Shown here piece by piece: positions 51,987-60,788 of a DNA stretch of 64,000 nt. This DNA comes from Streptomyces ruber. Its GTDB lineage: Bacteria; Actinomycetota; Actinomycetes; Streptomycetales; Streptomycetaceae. Position 1 is the stretch's first letter, and the number at the start of each line of letters is the position of its first letter. Made by a program: the position numbers and the translations under genes. Location: assembly GCF_014648075.1 (NCBI RefSeq), contig NZ_BMQK01000013.1, positions 124,001 through 188,000 on the forward strand. The letters are read 5' to 3'. Under the pieces are notes generated by a model that had not been told where the DNA came from, searched no databases, and saw only the letters and a program-made list of their open reading frames with translations.

Positions 51987-53370
51987 CTCCGACAGCCTCC
52001 TCGCCGTCCGGTTCCACAATGCGCGCCCCGGACTGGAACTGGTCGCCATTGTTGACGCTGCCTTGCCCGTGGCCATGGTCACTGCTGACGTCTTGGCTCA
52101 AGACCGCAAACCGTTGCCGTTGCTGGAGGAATTTGTCCTTCGCTTGGTCAGTGCAGACGTCATTGCCGAGGATGCCATTACTGGTTTCCTGGGCCTGCCT
52201 AAGACCATGGTCACTCAGACCATCGCGGACCATTTCTCCGCTGACTACCTCACCTATGCCGCGCCCCGTCTCGGAGCAGCCCCCGACCAGCACCGCTTGC
52301 GTCTGACGCCTCGTGGCTCACAGACCGCCCGGGACCTGGCTTCCATTAGCCCTGTCAACGTCACTCTCCCCCTGGTCTATGACCAACTGCTCTGCAAAGT
52401 GCGTCCCTACGACCGTAACGCGGTTATTTCCCGCCGACAGGCAGAGGAAGAGAATCTGCTTCTCCTAAACCCAGCACACAAGGGTCCCGTGGAGACGGCA
52501 GACATTACGGCGTCGGAGATCAACGCCCTGCTGCGAGACCGTGGTGACATCGGGCGTGAGGTACTACTCGTCAAACAGATTGCTCAGAACAAGGCACGGC
52601 GGGTTATGCCCGCCAAGGTCCTCGTTTACGCCGATTCAGACCGCAGCGACATCCAGCTCGCCGTGGTTGTCGACGGTGAGCTCAGCGATACCCACGAGCT
52701 GGCTTTGCTCAACCAGGGAGGGGCCGCCGCCCTCGGCATACAGGTTGAGGCGTCGCAAGAACGCCCGACTCTAGGACCGGACCTGGAGCGAGCACGCGTT
52801 CCACTGTCGGAGGTCACACGGAAGCACGCCGAAGCAGCAGCCGTGCAGCTCGGCGCCGCCACTCCTGTGCCGAAGGCCCCGCCCGTCCCTGAGTCTCTCA
52901 AGGATGAGGTCCGTGCGATCAGCGTCTTCGAACATCCCGATCTGCTCGATGAAGCCCTCACTCAGGCCACCCGTCGCATTCTCTTGATCTCACCCTGGGT
53001 GAGGCGGACGGTTGTGAACACAGACTTCCTCAGCAAGCTTGAGGGACGGCTCAGGCGCGGTGTTACCGTGCACATCGCCCACGGCTACGAGCACGACGAT
53101 TCGGGCTCCGATGCCGAAGCACTGCGCCGGCTGAAGAACCTCGTTGATCGATACCCGGACAAGTTCACCTTCGCTCGGCTGAAGAGCACGCATGCCAAGA
53201 TCCTTATCTTCGACGATGTATGGATCGCGACCAGTTTCAACTGGCTAAGCTTTCGCGGCTCCCGGGACCGCACCTACCGCATGGAGGAGGGCACTCTCGT
53301 CCGTGGCAGGGAAGCGGTCGACGAGCAGTACAACCGCTACCTCGCCCAGATTGATCAAGATCGCCAATGA
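51973..53370 (+). CDS. mkoB: PLD-family nuclease partner, MkoB-like
   Basis: A 465-residue protein. A C-terminal phospholipase D-type domain (about 320-460) has a single HKD motif, HAKILIFDD, followed by TSFNWLSFRG; single-HKD proteins act as dimers and cut nucleic acid without metal. The N-terminal 300 residues have no recognised fold; LRPLL-like and RARRVMPAKVLVYADSDRSD suggest sensor or binding parts. ATG 51973 lies inside the end of mkoA (14-base overlap), indicating coupled translation and joint action: the helicase-kinase probably recognises phage RNA or DNA and the nuclease cuts (inference from the Mokosh description). Confidence 0.75.
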   Translation: MPTFSSDSLLAVRFHNARPGLELVAIVDAALPVAMVTADVLAQDRKPLPLLEEFVLRLVSADVIAEDAITGFLGLPKTMVTQTIADHFSADYLTYAAPRLGAAPDQHRLRLTPRGSQTARDLASISPVNVTLPLVYDQLLCKVRPYDRNAVISRRQAEEENLLLLNPAHKGPVETADITASEINALLRDRGDIGREVLLVKQIAQNKARRVMPAKVLVYADSDRSDIQLAVVVDGELSDTHELALLNQGGAAALGIQVEASQERPTLGPDLERARVPLSEVTRKHAEAAAVQLGAATPVPKAPPVPESLKDEVRAISVFEHPDLLDEALTQATRRILLISPWVRRTVVNTDFLSKLEGRLRRGVTVHIAHGYEHDDSGSDAEALRRLKNLVDRYPDKFTFARLKSTHAKILIFDDVWIATSFNWLSFRGSRDRTYRMEEGTLVRGREAVDEQYNRYLAQIDQDRQ

Positions 53371-53497
53371 GATGGGAGGGCTCCTCACCCGACGGGCCCG
53401 CTACCCACAACACGCAATCGCCTCGGTGCGTCGGCCAGCGACCATGTCGAGCAGCGCCCGCAGTGCCTGCGCCCGCAGCGGCTCGCCTCTGGCGTCC

Positions 53498-54267
53498 CTA
53501 CTGACGTGCGCTATGCGGTGCTGCTGAACTGGCCCGGGGAATCAACTTCGCCGCCTTCTCGGCGATCTCGCGGTCCAGCTCAGGCAGCAGGCTCGTGTAT
53601 GTGTCCGAGGTCAGCGTGATGGTGGAGTGTCGCAGGGTCTCCTTCACCGTGTGGATGTCTCCGCCTCCTCCGTGCGTGAGCGTCGCGGCCACGTGGCGCA
53701 GGTCCCGCAGGGTGATGGGCGGCAGGTCGGTCGTGGCAAGGATGCGTCGGAAGGTCTCCGAGACCGTCTCCGGGTGCAGCCAGGAGCCGTCCTCCTTCGT
53801 GAAGACCTTGCCCGTGGCCTGCCAGGCGCCGCCCCAGTCCGCGCGCTCCTTGTCCTGGCGGGCCTTGTGGTCGCGGAGCACGGTGATGTTCATGCTGTCG
53901 AGCGCGATCGTGTTGGCGCTCCCGTCCGTCTTCGGCTCGGACTCGTAGGGGTCCCAGCCGTCCACCACGATCTCCTTGGCGGGGGTGATGAGGCCGGCGA
54001 CGAGGTCGATCTCGTGCCAGTCCTGGCCGACCGCCTCGCCGCGACGGAGGCCGCGGGTGCCCATCAAGTGGAAGATTGCGTACAGGCGGTCGCCTTCGGA
54101 TGCGTCGAGGAAGGCGCCGAACTGCTGCGGGGTCCAGACCATGACCGGGCCTGGGATTCCTCCCGTCTCGCGCCAGCGGCGTACCCGCTCATCGGTCCAG
54201 AGGAGCGGCTTGGGACGCCTGCCGGACTCCAACTCGACGTGGGAGGCCGGATTGAAGGTGATGAGCT
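53498..54267 (-). pseudogene. Tyrosine recombinase, 5' part lost
   Basis: Homology to phage/ICE-type tyrosine integrases begins only at LITFNPASHVELESGRRPKP and runs through the catalytic domain: GTRGLRRGEA (Arg I), TLRDLRHVAATL (RxxR box, with Arg where His is usual) and LTSDTYTSLL (Tyr nucleophile). About 257 codons remain, so the N-terminal arm-binding and core-binding regions are missing. Just upstream the sequence switches to the relaxase on the other strand. The frame remains open through the junction by chance, but there is no sensible start. Likely inactive. Confidence 0.75.
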
Positions 54268-55957
54268 GCTGGGCAACACCCGCGGTCTGCTCGCCTACCT
54301 CTACGGACCCGGCCGCCGCGACGAGCACCTTGACCCGCACATCGTGGCCGGATTCGCCATGCTCGGCATGCCCGACCCCGGCCGCGACGAGAACGCCACT
54401 CTCACCGATCTCGCCCACTACCTCGATGCGCCCGTGCGGCTGCGCAACAACGAGTTCGGCAAGCAGGTCACCGACCACGCCTGGCACTGCCCGGTCCGCG
54501 CCGCCCCCGAGGATCGCTACCTCTCCGACGCCGAGTGGGCCGAGATCGCCCAGCGCATCGTCCAGGCTGCCGGCGTCGCCCCCGCCGCCGACGATCTGGC
54601 CTGCCGCTGGATCGCCGTACGCCACGCCGATGACCACATCCACATCCTCGCCACCACCGTCCGCGAAGACGGACGTCGCCCCAAACTCCACGACAGCGGC
54701 ATCCGCGTCGGTGTCGCCTGCCGCGAGATCGAGAAGGACTACGGACTGCGCCGCCTGAAGAAGGGCGACCGCACCGGTACGCGCCGCCCCACCCAGGCCG
54801 AGATGCACAAGGCCAAACGGCTCGGCTGGGACCAGACCAGCCCCGAGTGGCTCCAAGACCGCATGCGCGCCGCCATCCCCCACGTGACCAACGCCGAGGA
54901 ATTCATCGCCTACCTCGAAGCCGAAGGCATCGAGGTCAAAGCCCGGCGCGGCCCGTCAGGAGACCTCCTCGGTTATGCCGTCGGCCGCCCCGGCGACATC
55001 AACGAGAACGGCGAGAAGATCTTCCACCCCGGAGGGAGGATCGCTCCCGACCTCTCCCTGCCCAAGATCAAGGCTCGCCTCGAATCCAGCCGAGCCGAAG
55101 AGCACCCCACCGCCCGCCGTAACCGCCCCAGCACCCCCTGGCACCAAGCCGCCGACGCACTCGACACCCTCCACACCGACCTGGCCGACGACACCCGCGC
55201 CCAGGCTCACATCACTGCCCTCGGTGAACTGCTCGAAGCCACCGCCCAGAAGGCCCCTGCCAACCTGCGTGCCGAACTCCGAGCCGCCTGCAAGGCATTC
55301 AGCCGAGCCCAGCGCTCCCAGATCAGGGCGAAAGACCGGGCCGCCCAAGCGCTGCGCCTCGCTGCTCGCGACATCGTCCACACCGCCACTGGCCCCGACG
55401 GCAGCGCACTCGCCACCCTGCTCGCCGGCCTCGTCTGGGCGGTGATCCTCGCCGGACGCTGGCACGAAGCGAAGAACCATGCCCATCAGGCCGACGCGAC
55501 CCGACAAGCCCTCGACCACCTTCAAGCAGCAGCCGATGAAGCCCTGGCCCCCGTACTCGCCGAACTCGCGAACCGACAACCAAAGGAACAGACCAGCCGC
55601 ACCCTGGCCAGTGACGTCCGCGCAGCCGTTCCCGACCATGCCGACCTGATCCTCAATGACCCAAGTTGGCCCGCCCTGGCCACGGTGCTCGCCGACGCTG
55701 AGGCTGGCGGCCACAAACCCCATCAGCTGCTCCAGGAGGCCGCCGCACAGCGCGAACTGGACACCGCCCGCCAGCCTGCCCGCGTCCTGGTCAGCCGCAT
55801 CCAGCACGCCAGCCGCAACCCCGTACCCAACCGTCGAGCCGAAGCCGCCCGCCGACGCTCAACCACGGGGAGGTGGCTCGCGGAAAGCACGATCCCGGTA
55901 CCGCAGCAGGCAGCCCGTGCTGTCTCTCAAGGACGGAACACCCGTCCCCGGCGTTAG
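54239..55957 (+). CDS. MobA-type relaxase, N-terminus lost at junction
   Basis: A conjugative-element relaxase of the Streptomyces MobA/VirD2-like type, which nicks oriT and pilots DNA. Homology starts within NTRGLLAYLYGPGRRDEHLDPH, where the catalytic Tyr region should be, and the histidine triad VRHADDHIHI is intact near residue 125 of this frame. Later helical parts run to the stop at 55957. The first few residues normally preceding the GLLxYLYGPG motif are absent, replaced by sequence that is the antisense of the integrase. GTG 54239 is the nearest in-frame start but has no good ribosome site, so expression is doubtful. 572 codons. Confidence 0.65.
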   Translation: MGGRIEGDELLGNTRGLLAYLYGPGRRDEHLDPHIVAGFAMLGMPDPGRDENATLTDLAHYLDAPVRLRNNEFGKQVTDHAWHCPVRAAPEDRYLSDAEWAEIAQRIVQAAGVAPAADDLACRWIAVRHADDHIHILATTVREDGRRPKLHDSGIRVGVACREIEKDYGLRRLKKGDRTGTRRPTQAEMHKAKRLGWDQTSPEWLQDRMRAAIPHVTNAEEFIAYLEAEGIEVKARRGPSGDLLGYAVGRPGDINENGEKIFHPGGRIAPDLSLPKIKARLESSRAEEHPTARRNRPSTPWHQAADALDTLHTDLADDTRAQAHITALGELLEATAQKAPANLRAELRAACKAFSRAQRSQIRAKDRAAQALRLAARDIVHTATGPDGSALATLLAGLVWAVILAGRWHEAKNHAHQADATRQALDHLQAAADEALAPVLAELANRQPKEQTSRTLASDVRAAVPDHADLILNDPSWPALATVLADAEAGGHKPHQLLQEAAAQRELDTARQPARVLVSRIQHASRNPVPNRRAEAARRRSTTGRWLAESTIPVPQQAARAVSQGRNTRPRR

Positions 55958-56110
55958 CCCCACAGCGGCCGAGCGAGCTCCAGCTGATCACGGATTCCAC
56001 GTGGTCGTGCACGACCATTTCGCTCTCGTCGGCTGTCAGCTCTGCACAGGGCGGCACCACAGCTGATCGGGGGAGAACTCTGCCTGAGCTCTCCGCTGCC
56101 CAGGACTACG

Positions 56111-56647
56111 GTGTGGAGCATGCGGGAGGTGGAGTATGAGAGCTACGGCTGTCCGTTGGAGGACTACCAGCTAACCCGGGGTGATCACCGACAGCAGGAG
56201 CAGTCGGAGAACATCAAACGTTGGGTGGAGAAGGTGCTCGCTGAGAAGGAGGCCGAAGAGCGGGCAGACCCTGTGCTTGCAGCCGGTCGCCGCGCCGCCG
56301 CAGACAGGGCACTGGACATGCTGCGTGACTACAAGATGCCTGAGCGCGAGATTATGCGGTGGCGCGTACGGCTCTATTGCGGCCACATCGCCGAAGCTCG
56401 GCGGCATCGTGAGAATGGCAGGCCCACGCTGCACGGCTCGTCATCAATGCGGTGCCCGGAGTGCGGGAAGGACCCATCATCGATCGTGGCCTTCGAGCCC
56501 ATTGGGCTGGCCGGAGAACCGCTCTCTCCTGCAAAGCCAGCAACTCCTTCGCGACCGAAGAGGCTGACACGTACGGAGCTTGAGCAGCGAGTAGCTGCAT
56601 TGGAGAGGGAGAACGAGCGTCTCCGCTCGCAGGGAGGGGAGGCGTAG
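56111..56647 (+). CDS. Mobile-element-associated hypothetical protein
   Basis: A 178-residue protein. The centre reads MRWRVRLYCGHIAEARRH, then SSSMRCPECGKDPSSIVAFEPIG: a CxH and CxxC pair like a zinc ribbon. The C-terminal LTRTELEQRVAALERENERLRSQ is a coiled coil. The GTG at 56111 (MWSMREVEYE) or ATG 56120 could start it. It follows the relaxase on the same strand by about 150 bases. I recall related proteins near Streptomyces relaxases; function unknown. Confidence 0.65.
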   Translation: MWSMREVEYESYGCPLEDYQLTRGDHRQQEQSENIKRWVEKVLAEKEAEERADPVLAAGRRAAADRALDMLRDYKMPEREIMRWRVRLYCGHIAEARRHRENGRPTLHGSSSMRCPECGKDPSSIVAFEPIGLAGEPLSPAKPATPSRPKRLTRTELEQRVAALERENERLRSQGGEA

Positions 56648-56796
56648 CTTCCCTGCCCCAGCGGAGACGCCAACCTTTACCCGGGGTAACTGATCATCTT
56701 GGCGTGGCGCCTAGGGTGTACCGAGGGAAGACCCACCCTGGCCACGGGGCTCGTGCCGCGGGGGACGGCAGGCTCTTCCGGGACCAGGGCGGGGGC

Positions 56797-57168
56797 TCAA
56801 CTGCGGCGCAGGAACCTGCTTTGGCCGCGGTGCCTGCCAGTACGCCGGTCTGAGGGCAGCCCCGCGGCGGTGGCCTCGTTCGGCTGGTCAGGGGGAGCCG
56901 GTTCGTCCCTGGTGAGCAGCGACTCCCAGACCCGTGCTTGGAGCTCGCGGACGCAGGGCCCGCACGCGTACATGGGAGCTTGGGCACCGGCGACGCTCGC
57001 TGGGCCGATCCACAGGACGCGTGTCCAGCGCTGGCCGCAGTAGAGCCAGCAGAACCCGTCGACCCATTCGTTGCCGTCGTCCGTGGCAGCTGGGGTGGGT
57101 AGCCCACCTCGGGCGAATTCCGCGATCCCGGGGATCACCCTGTGCTGTAAGGCGATTTCCGTCAGCAT
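56797..57168 (-). CDS. Small Cys-rich hypothetical protein
   Basis: A 123-residue protein: LTEIALQHRVIPGIAEFARGGLP, then WLYCGQRWTRVLW and MYACGPCVRELQARVWE. The CG and CGPC Cys residues could bind zinc. C-terminus is basic. ATG 57168 lies 20 bases after the CYTH stop (both on minus), suggesting it is last in the CYTH-to-HAD operon. GAGGAA is 11 bases upstream. Not recognised. Confidence 0.55.
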   Translation of the reverse strand: MLTEIALQHRVIPGIAEFARGGLPTPAATDDGNEWVDGFCWLYCGQRWTRVLWIGPASVAGAQAPMYACGPCVRELQARVWESLLTRDEPAPPDQPNEATAAGLPSDRRTGRHRGQSRFLRRS

Positions 57169-57187
57169 GGTTCGTCGGCTTCCTCGA

Positions 57188-57775
57188 TCAGGATCCCTGG
57201 GTCGCCGCGGAAGCGTTCTCCTGCTTCTCGCCGTCGGAGAACAGCAGGGTGGGCTCCGCGAGGATGTCGCGGCCGGCCTCGCTCTTGTAGATCTCGTCGA
57301 CGCTGCCGAACCGGGCCTCGGAGTAGTCGAGTCCCAGAAGATCGGCGGCCTGCCGGACGGACGCCTCGTCGGGCCCCTCGATCTCCAGGAACGTGGGGAG
57401 ATCGGGCCAGGTGTCGAAGTCGAATGCGACCTCTCCCAGGCGCCACTCCTCGCGGTAGTTCTCCTGGTAGCGGACCTCGGTGAGGCCGACCCGGCGGAGG
57501 ATGTCGGCCATGGCGTGCAGGTCGGCGACCTCGGTTTCGATCTCCTTGGTGCCGTCGATGGTCGTGGCGTCGGTGACCTGCTTGAGTGTGAGCGTCGAGC
57601 GGGTACCCTCGTCCCGCAGACGGAGCCAAGCCCCGCCGTCGAGGGAGTCGTTCTCGAAGATCTTGCGGGTGAGGAGGGTGCGGGGGAGCGCCTGGACGGC
57701 ACCCAGGGCAGCCAGCTTGGCCTGCAGGCCGGCGACGTCGACGGCCAGGAACTTCGCCTCGTACTCGTGCTTCAT
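57188..57775 (-). CDS. CYTH-domain (class IV adenylate cyclase-like) protein
   Basis: A 195-residue triphosphate-tunnel protein. The diagnostic ExExK reads EYEAKF at the N-terminus, with further tunnel residues in LRLRDEG, TLTLKQVTD and EIEGPDEASV. CYTH enzymes bind inorganic or nucleoside triphosphates and act as thiamine triphosphatases, tripolyphosphatases or adenylate cyclases. Length and EIETEV...EENYREEWRLGEVAFDFDTWP suit the CyaB/class IV-like group. ATG 57775 has AGAAGGATCC upstream. 11 bases from the methyltransferase gene, same strand. Confidence 0.88.
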   Translation of the reverse strand: MKHEYEAKFLAVDVAGLQAKLAALGAVQALPRTLLTRKIFENDSLDGGAWLRLRDEGTRSTLTLKQVTDATTIDGTKEIETEVADLHAMADILRRVGLTEVRYQENYREEWRLGEVAFDFDTWPDLPTFLEIEGPDEASVRQAADLLGLDYSEARFGSVDEIYKSEAGRDILAEPTLLFSDGEKQENASAATQGS

Positions 57776-57786
57776 GGATCCTTCTC

Positions 57787-58449
57787 TCAAAGACGGTCGG
57801 TGAGGTTGGACGAACGGGCCGCCAGGAGCAGGCCCATGCGATGGATGTGGTCGTGTGGCTGGCCGACGTGAGGCCGCTCGGTGAACTCGTTCGTGCGCAG
57901 AGTGAGCAGCACGTCCCAGTCGCCGAGGAAGTGCTGATGCAGGCGCTCGGGAGAGGTGTAATGCTCCACCAGGTGGTGGCGCTTTTCGACGGGCATCATG
58001 AACTCCGCACCGAACAAACCGCCCGGGCGGACCAGGCGTTGCATGCGGTCGACGAACTCGGCAAGCGGGCGGTGGTGGTTCGCACTGTAGTGCCACGAGC
58101 AGCTCGTCCACACCGCCTCGCACTGCACCCCCAGGGGTTCCCCCGCCAGGAAGTCCTCCTCGATCACCTGCACACGGGCATGAAGTTCCTCCGTCTTCAG
58201 CCGGTCGATCAATCCCATGGCGTGTACGTCGCTGCCATCAGGGAGGCGGACCTCACCTCCGTGTACGGCGAGCGCGTCACGTTCGATGGCCACTACGCGG
58301 TACCCAGCGGCAGCCAGGGGCAGGACGAACTTGCCGTCGCTGGCTCCGACGACCGCGATCGTGCCGTCAGGGGCAACGCGTTCCCGCAAGGTGGCGAGGA
58401 ACTGGGGGAAGAAGGTGAGGGTGTGCTCCCACAGGCTGTGTGTCTGCAT
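57787..58449 (-). CDS. SAM-dependent methyltransferase
   Basis: A 220-residue class I methyltransferase. Motif I is IAVVGASDGKFVLPLAAAGYRVVAIERD (about 30-57), with the acidic motif II residue, and EAVWTSCSWHYSANHHRP as a possible motif IV. Substrate unknown. ATG 58449 has AAGGAG nine bases upstream, supporting this start even though it overlaps the kinase by 83 bases. Within the five-gene minus-strand operon. Confidence 0.85.
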   Translation of the reverse strand: MQTHSLWEHTLTFFPQFLATLRERVAPDGTIAVVGASDGKFVLPLAAAGYRVVAIERDALAVHGGEVRLPDGSDVHAMGLIDRLKTEELHARVQVIEEDFLAGEPLGVQCEAVWTSCSWHYSANHHRPLAEFVDRMQRLVRPGGLFGAEFMMPVEKRHHLVEHYTSPERLHQHFLGDWDVLLTLRTNEFTERPHVGQPHDHIHRMGLLLAARSSNLTDRL

Positions 58450-59008
58450 GGGAGTGCGCTCCTTGCGTAGCGGTGGCGGTGATCACGCGGAGGACCTCTT
58501 CGGGGGTGAGCCCTGTGGTGTCGATGCGATGCATGGGGAACGAGGCGTAGGCATCCGTCACTCGGTCCGTGACGGTCTCCAACAGCGCATCCCATCGCGA
58601 TGCTGGTTTCTTCCGCGCGGCGAGGCGGCGTCGGCGCTCATCGTCAGCGCAGACGAGGTGATAGGTGACGGGCGTGGGCAGCCAGGCCGGCAGAGTGATA
58701 CCGAGCCGGGCGCCCAGGGCGCGGTGGCTGGCAAGGCACCGGGCGAAGTAGCTCTCCACAACGACCGAGGCGCCGCCTCTGAGGTGGTGCTGGATCTCTT
58801 CAGCTGCTGTGAACAGCGCGGAAAGGTAGAGGCACATCCGCGCTTCGACGTTCGTCCGCTTGTCCACCTCGCGCCTGAAAGGCTGGTACAGGGCCGGCAC
58901 GGTGGGGACAAGGACGGCTTGGCGGGCAGCGGCGAGCATCGGGGCGATCGTCGACTTCCCGGTGCCCCGTAAGCCTTCCAGGCTCTCGAATGTCGGCTGA
59001 TCAGGCAC
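58367..59008 (-). CDS. P-loop nucleoside/nucleotide kinase
   Basis: A 213-residue kinase of the deoxynucleoside/thymidylate kinase type. P-loop LEGLRGTGKST at residues 10-20; VVVESYFARCLASHRALG fits the DR(Y/H)-like region and DDERRRRLAARKKP the LID. GTG 59008 overlaps the radical SAM stop by 8 bases. It probably phosphorylates a nucleoside or similar small molecule made or used by this operon, unknown. Confidence 0.8.
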   Translation of the reverse strand: MPDQPTFESLEGLRGTGKSTIAPMLAAARQAVLVPTVPALYQPFRREVDKRTNVEARMCLYLSALFTAAEEIQHHLRGGASVVVESYFARCLASHRALGARLGITLPAWLPTPVTYHLVCADDERRRRLAARKKPASRWDALLETVTDRVTDAYASFPMHRIDTTGLTPEEVLRVITATATQGAHSHADTQPVGAHPHLLPPVPRHLAGTRCP

Positions 59009-59903
59009 GCGCGTACACCACGTCCGGTACTGGGAGCGTGATTTCGTCGGTGGCGGAGGGCCTGTGGACGATGCGGTTCACGGTTTTCTCGTACCAGAAC
59101 GCGTGGGAGTCCTTGCCCACCGCCTTGCAGGACATGGTGAGCGCACCGCGCGGATCAGCCTCGATCCGGTCGATCTCGCGAGGCCCGCCGGACGGAGCGC
59201 AGACTTCGGGCGCGCCGTGCTCGGAGAGGTCCTCGTCGACAATCACTTCAAGCGGCAGCCTGGTTTCCGCCAGCTCCTCGCGGAGCCGGCCGTAGGCGGC
59301 CGTGTCGGTGACCAGCAGCTCGGGGTGGTCGGCGGCGTTGCCGACCGGCCGCAGGTGGTGGAGTTTCAGTTGCCGGACTCCGAGCTGGGCCAGGACGCGG
59401 GCGAGGGGGATTACCTCGCCGATGTTCCGTGAGGTCACGGTCATGGTCGCGCCGGTTGAAACACTGAGGTCCCGAGCCAGACTGAGCGACTGGAGGGCGC
59501 TCTGGTAGCTGCCGCGTCTGCGGATGCCGTCGTTGGTCGAGCCGACACCCTCCAAGGAGACCCGGAGCAGGTCCAGGTGCGGAGCGATCTCGGTCAGGCG
59601 GCGCTCGATCCGGTACCCGTTGGTGCATATCTCGACGCGCTGGCCCAGTTCCTGCTTGGCGTACCGGACGACCTGCGGGAGCTCCCGATGGACGAACGGT
59701 TCCCCGCCGAGGAGGGTGACGGCCTCCGTGCCGTATTCGTCCCGCATGAGTGTGAGAAGGCTGACGGCTTCCTCGGCGGTGAAGGCGTCGACGTACTGCA
59801 GCCGCTCACCGTGGAAGCAGTGCAGACACGAGAAGTTGCAGCGGTACAGCAGCTGCAGATACAGCATCCGGATCTTCCTGATCCCGGTGACATCCCTGAT
59901 CAC
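59001..59903 (-). CDS. Radical SAM protein
   Basis: A 300-residue radical SAM enzyme. The [4Fe-4S] motif is C22-NFS-C26-LH-C29. GGEPFVHRE and RVSLEGVG match the GGE and later strands. Two extra Cys (PEVCAPSGG near 237 and TMSCKAVGK near 260) could bind a second cluster, SPASM/twitch-like. Reaction unknown; RiPP maturases and small-molecule enzymes share this layout, but no precursor-peptide gene was seen. Its start is 65 bases from the HAD stop, and an operator-like sequence lies upstream inside the HAD end. Confidence 0.88.
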   Translation of the reverse strand: MIRDVTGIRKIRMLYLQLLYRCNFSCLHCFHGERLQYVDAFTAEEAVSLLTLMRDEYGTEAVTLLGGEPFVHRELPQVVRYAKQELGQRVEICTNGYRIERRLTEIAPHLDLLRVSLEGVGSTNDGIRRRGSYQSALQSLSLARDLSVSTGATMTVTSRNIGEVIPLARVLAQLGVRQLKLHHLRPVGNAADHPELLVTDTAAYGRLREELAETRLPLEVIVDEDLSEHGAPEVCAPSGGPREIDRIEADPRGALTMSCKAVGKDSHAFWYEKTVNRIVHRPSATDEITLPVPDVVYARA

Positions 59904-59967
59904 ATGGGCTCCTTCGGCTGACTGCCTGGTGGGAACCCTGATGGTGGCTGTCTGCTGGGGGACCTCG

Positions 59968-60702
59968 TCACCGCGTTCGGGGACGATCCAAGGACGTCCT
60001 GGGACGTTTTACGTGACCCGCGAAGGACTCCAGGATGCTGAGAACGCTCTTTGTGTCCGACAGGTCGGGCAGGATTTCGTGGGCGCCGGCAGCGGCCAGC
60101 TCCTCGGGACTGTGGAGACCGGAGGCGACCGCGACAATCCCGGCCCCCGTGGCCAGGGCAGCCTCCACGTCGCGGGGGGTGTCTCCCACCAGGACGGCGG
60201 GCACATCGGCCGGAACGCCACGGAGCCGCTGTACGCGCTCACGGGCGACCGCGACAAGGTCGGGACGGAGCTCGGCGTCCGCTCCGTAGGCGCCCACAGG
60301 CAAGTCCAGCAGTGAGTCGAGGCCGAAAGCGGACAGCTTCACGTGCGCGTTGGCGGCGATGTTGCCAGTCAGGACAGAGGAAACCCAGCTGCTTCGCGCG
60401 GAAGCGGCCTTCAGCACCTCGAGGGCTCCTGGCAAGGCTGTCCCGCGCAAGCGCAGATCACCCAGACGATCATTCCCAGCCCGTACGAGAGCGTCCTCGA
60501 TGACGGGCCACTCCGGCACGGGCAACTCGTCGCGAAGGAACATGTCACGCATGATCAGCCGATCCGTGCGCCCCTCGGTGCGCGCTGGCACCGACGGCTC
60601 GCGTCCCGTGACTGATGAGAAGGCAGCAGCGTAGATCTCCTTGCTGACCCCCGCGTTCTCGATCAGTGTGTGGTCGATGTCCCACAGGACGATGAGCTTC
60701 AT
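59968..60702 (-). CDS. HAD-family phosphatase
   Basis: A 244-residue HAD hydrolase. Motif I WDIDHTLIE (nucleophile Asp 8, acid Asp 10), motif II SSVLTGN, motif IV VLVGDTPRDVEAAL. The cap between motifs I and II is helical (subclass I), as in phosphoglycolate- or nucleotide-phosphatases. The C-terminus RPRTSLDRPRTR is encoded by the operator-like repeat DNA at 59992. First gene of the minus-strand operon, divergent from the HTH regulator. Confidence 0.9.
   Translation of the reverse strand: MKLIVLWDIDHTLIENAGVSKEIYAAAFSSVTGREPSVPARTEGRTDRLIMRDMFLRDELPVPEWPVIEDALVRAGNDRLGDLRLRGTALPGALEVLKAASARSSWVSSVLTGNIAANAHVKLSAFGLDSLLDLPVGAYGADAELRPDLVAVARERVQRLRGVPADVPAVLVGDTPRDVEAALATGAGIVAVASGLHSPEELAAAGAHEILPDLSDTKSVLSILESFAGHVKRPRTSLDRPRTR
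59992..60008. promoter_or_regulatory. Operator-like repeat, site A
   Basis: GGACGTCCTGGGACGTT. Contains GGACGT twice at 10-bp period, and a further GGACGA at 59981. It lies 89 bases before the radical SAM start. Near-identical to site B. Confidence 0.55.
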
Positions 60703-60743
60703 AGCGTCAGCGTAGGCAGTCGGCGGTGCTGCGCTTTCGTGAC

Positions 60744-60760
60744 AACGTCCCAGAACGTCC
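60744..60760. promoter_or_regulatory. Operator-like repeat, site B
   Basis: The minus strand reads GGACGTTCTGGGACGTT, one base different from site A over 17. It sits in the 86-base divergent gap between the HAD and HTH-DUF5919 genes, the natural place for regulator binding. Confidence 0.6.
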
Positions 60761-60788
60761 TTGCCTGATCATGTAACGCACCGCTTTC

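Noticed and set aside
48558..53370. Claim that the kinase-helicase/PLD pair is entirely new
   Set aside because: The architecture fits the already described Mokosh type I system.
59001..59903. RiPP cluster around the radical SAM gene
   Set aside because: No small precursor-peptide gene with a ribosome site, leader peptidase or exporter was seen nearby.
60005..60018. A third parS-like sequence, GTTTTACGTGACCC
   Set aside because: Three mismatches to the consensus, loss of symmetry, and it overlaps the operator-like repeat that explains it better.
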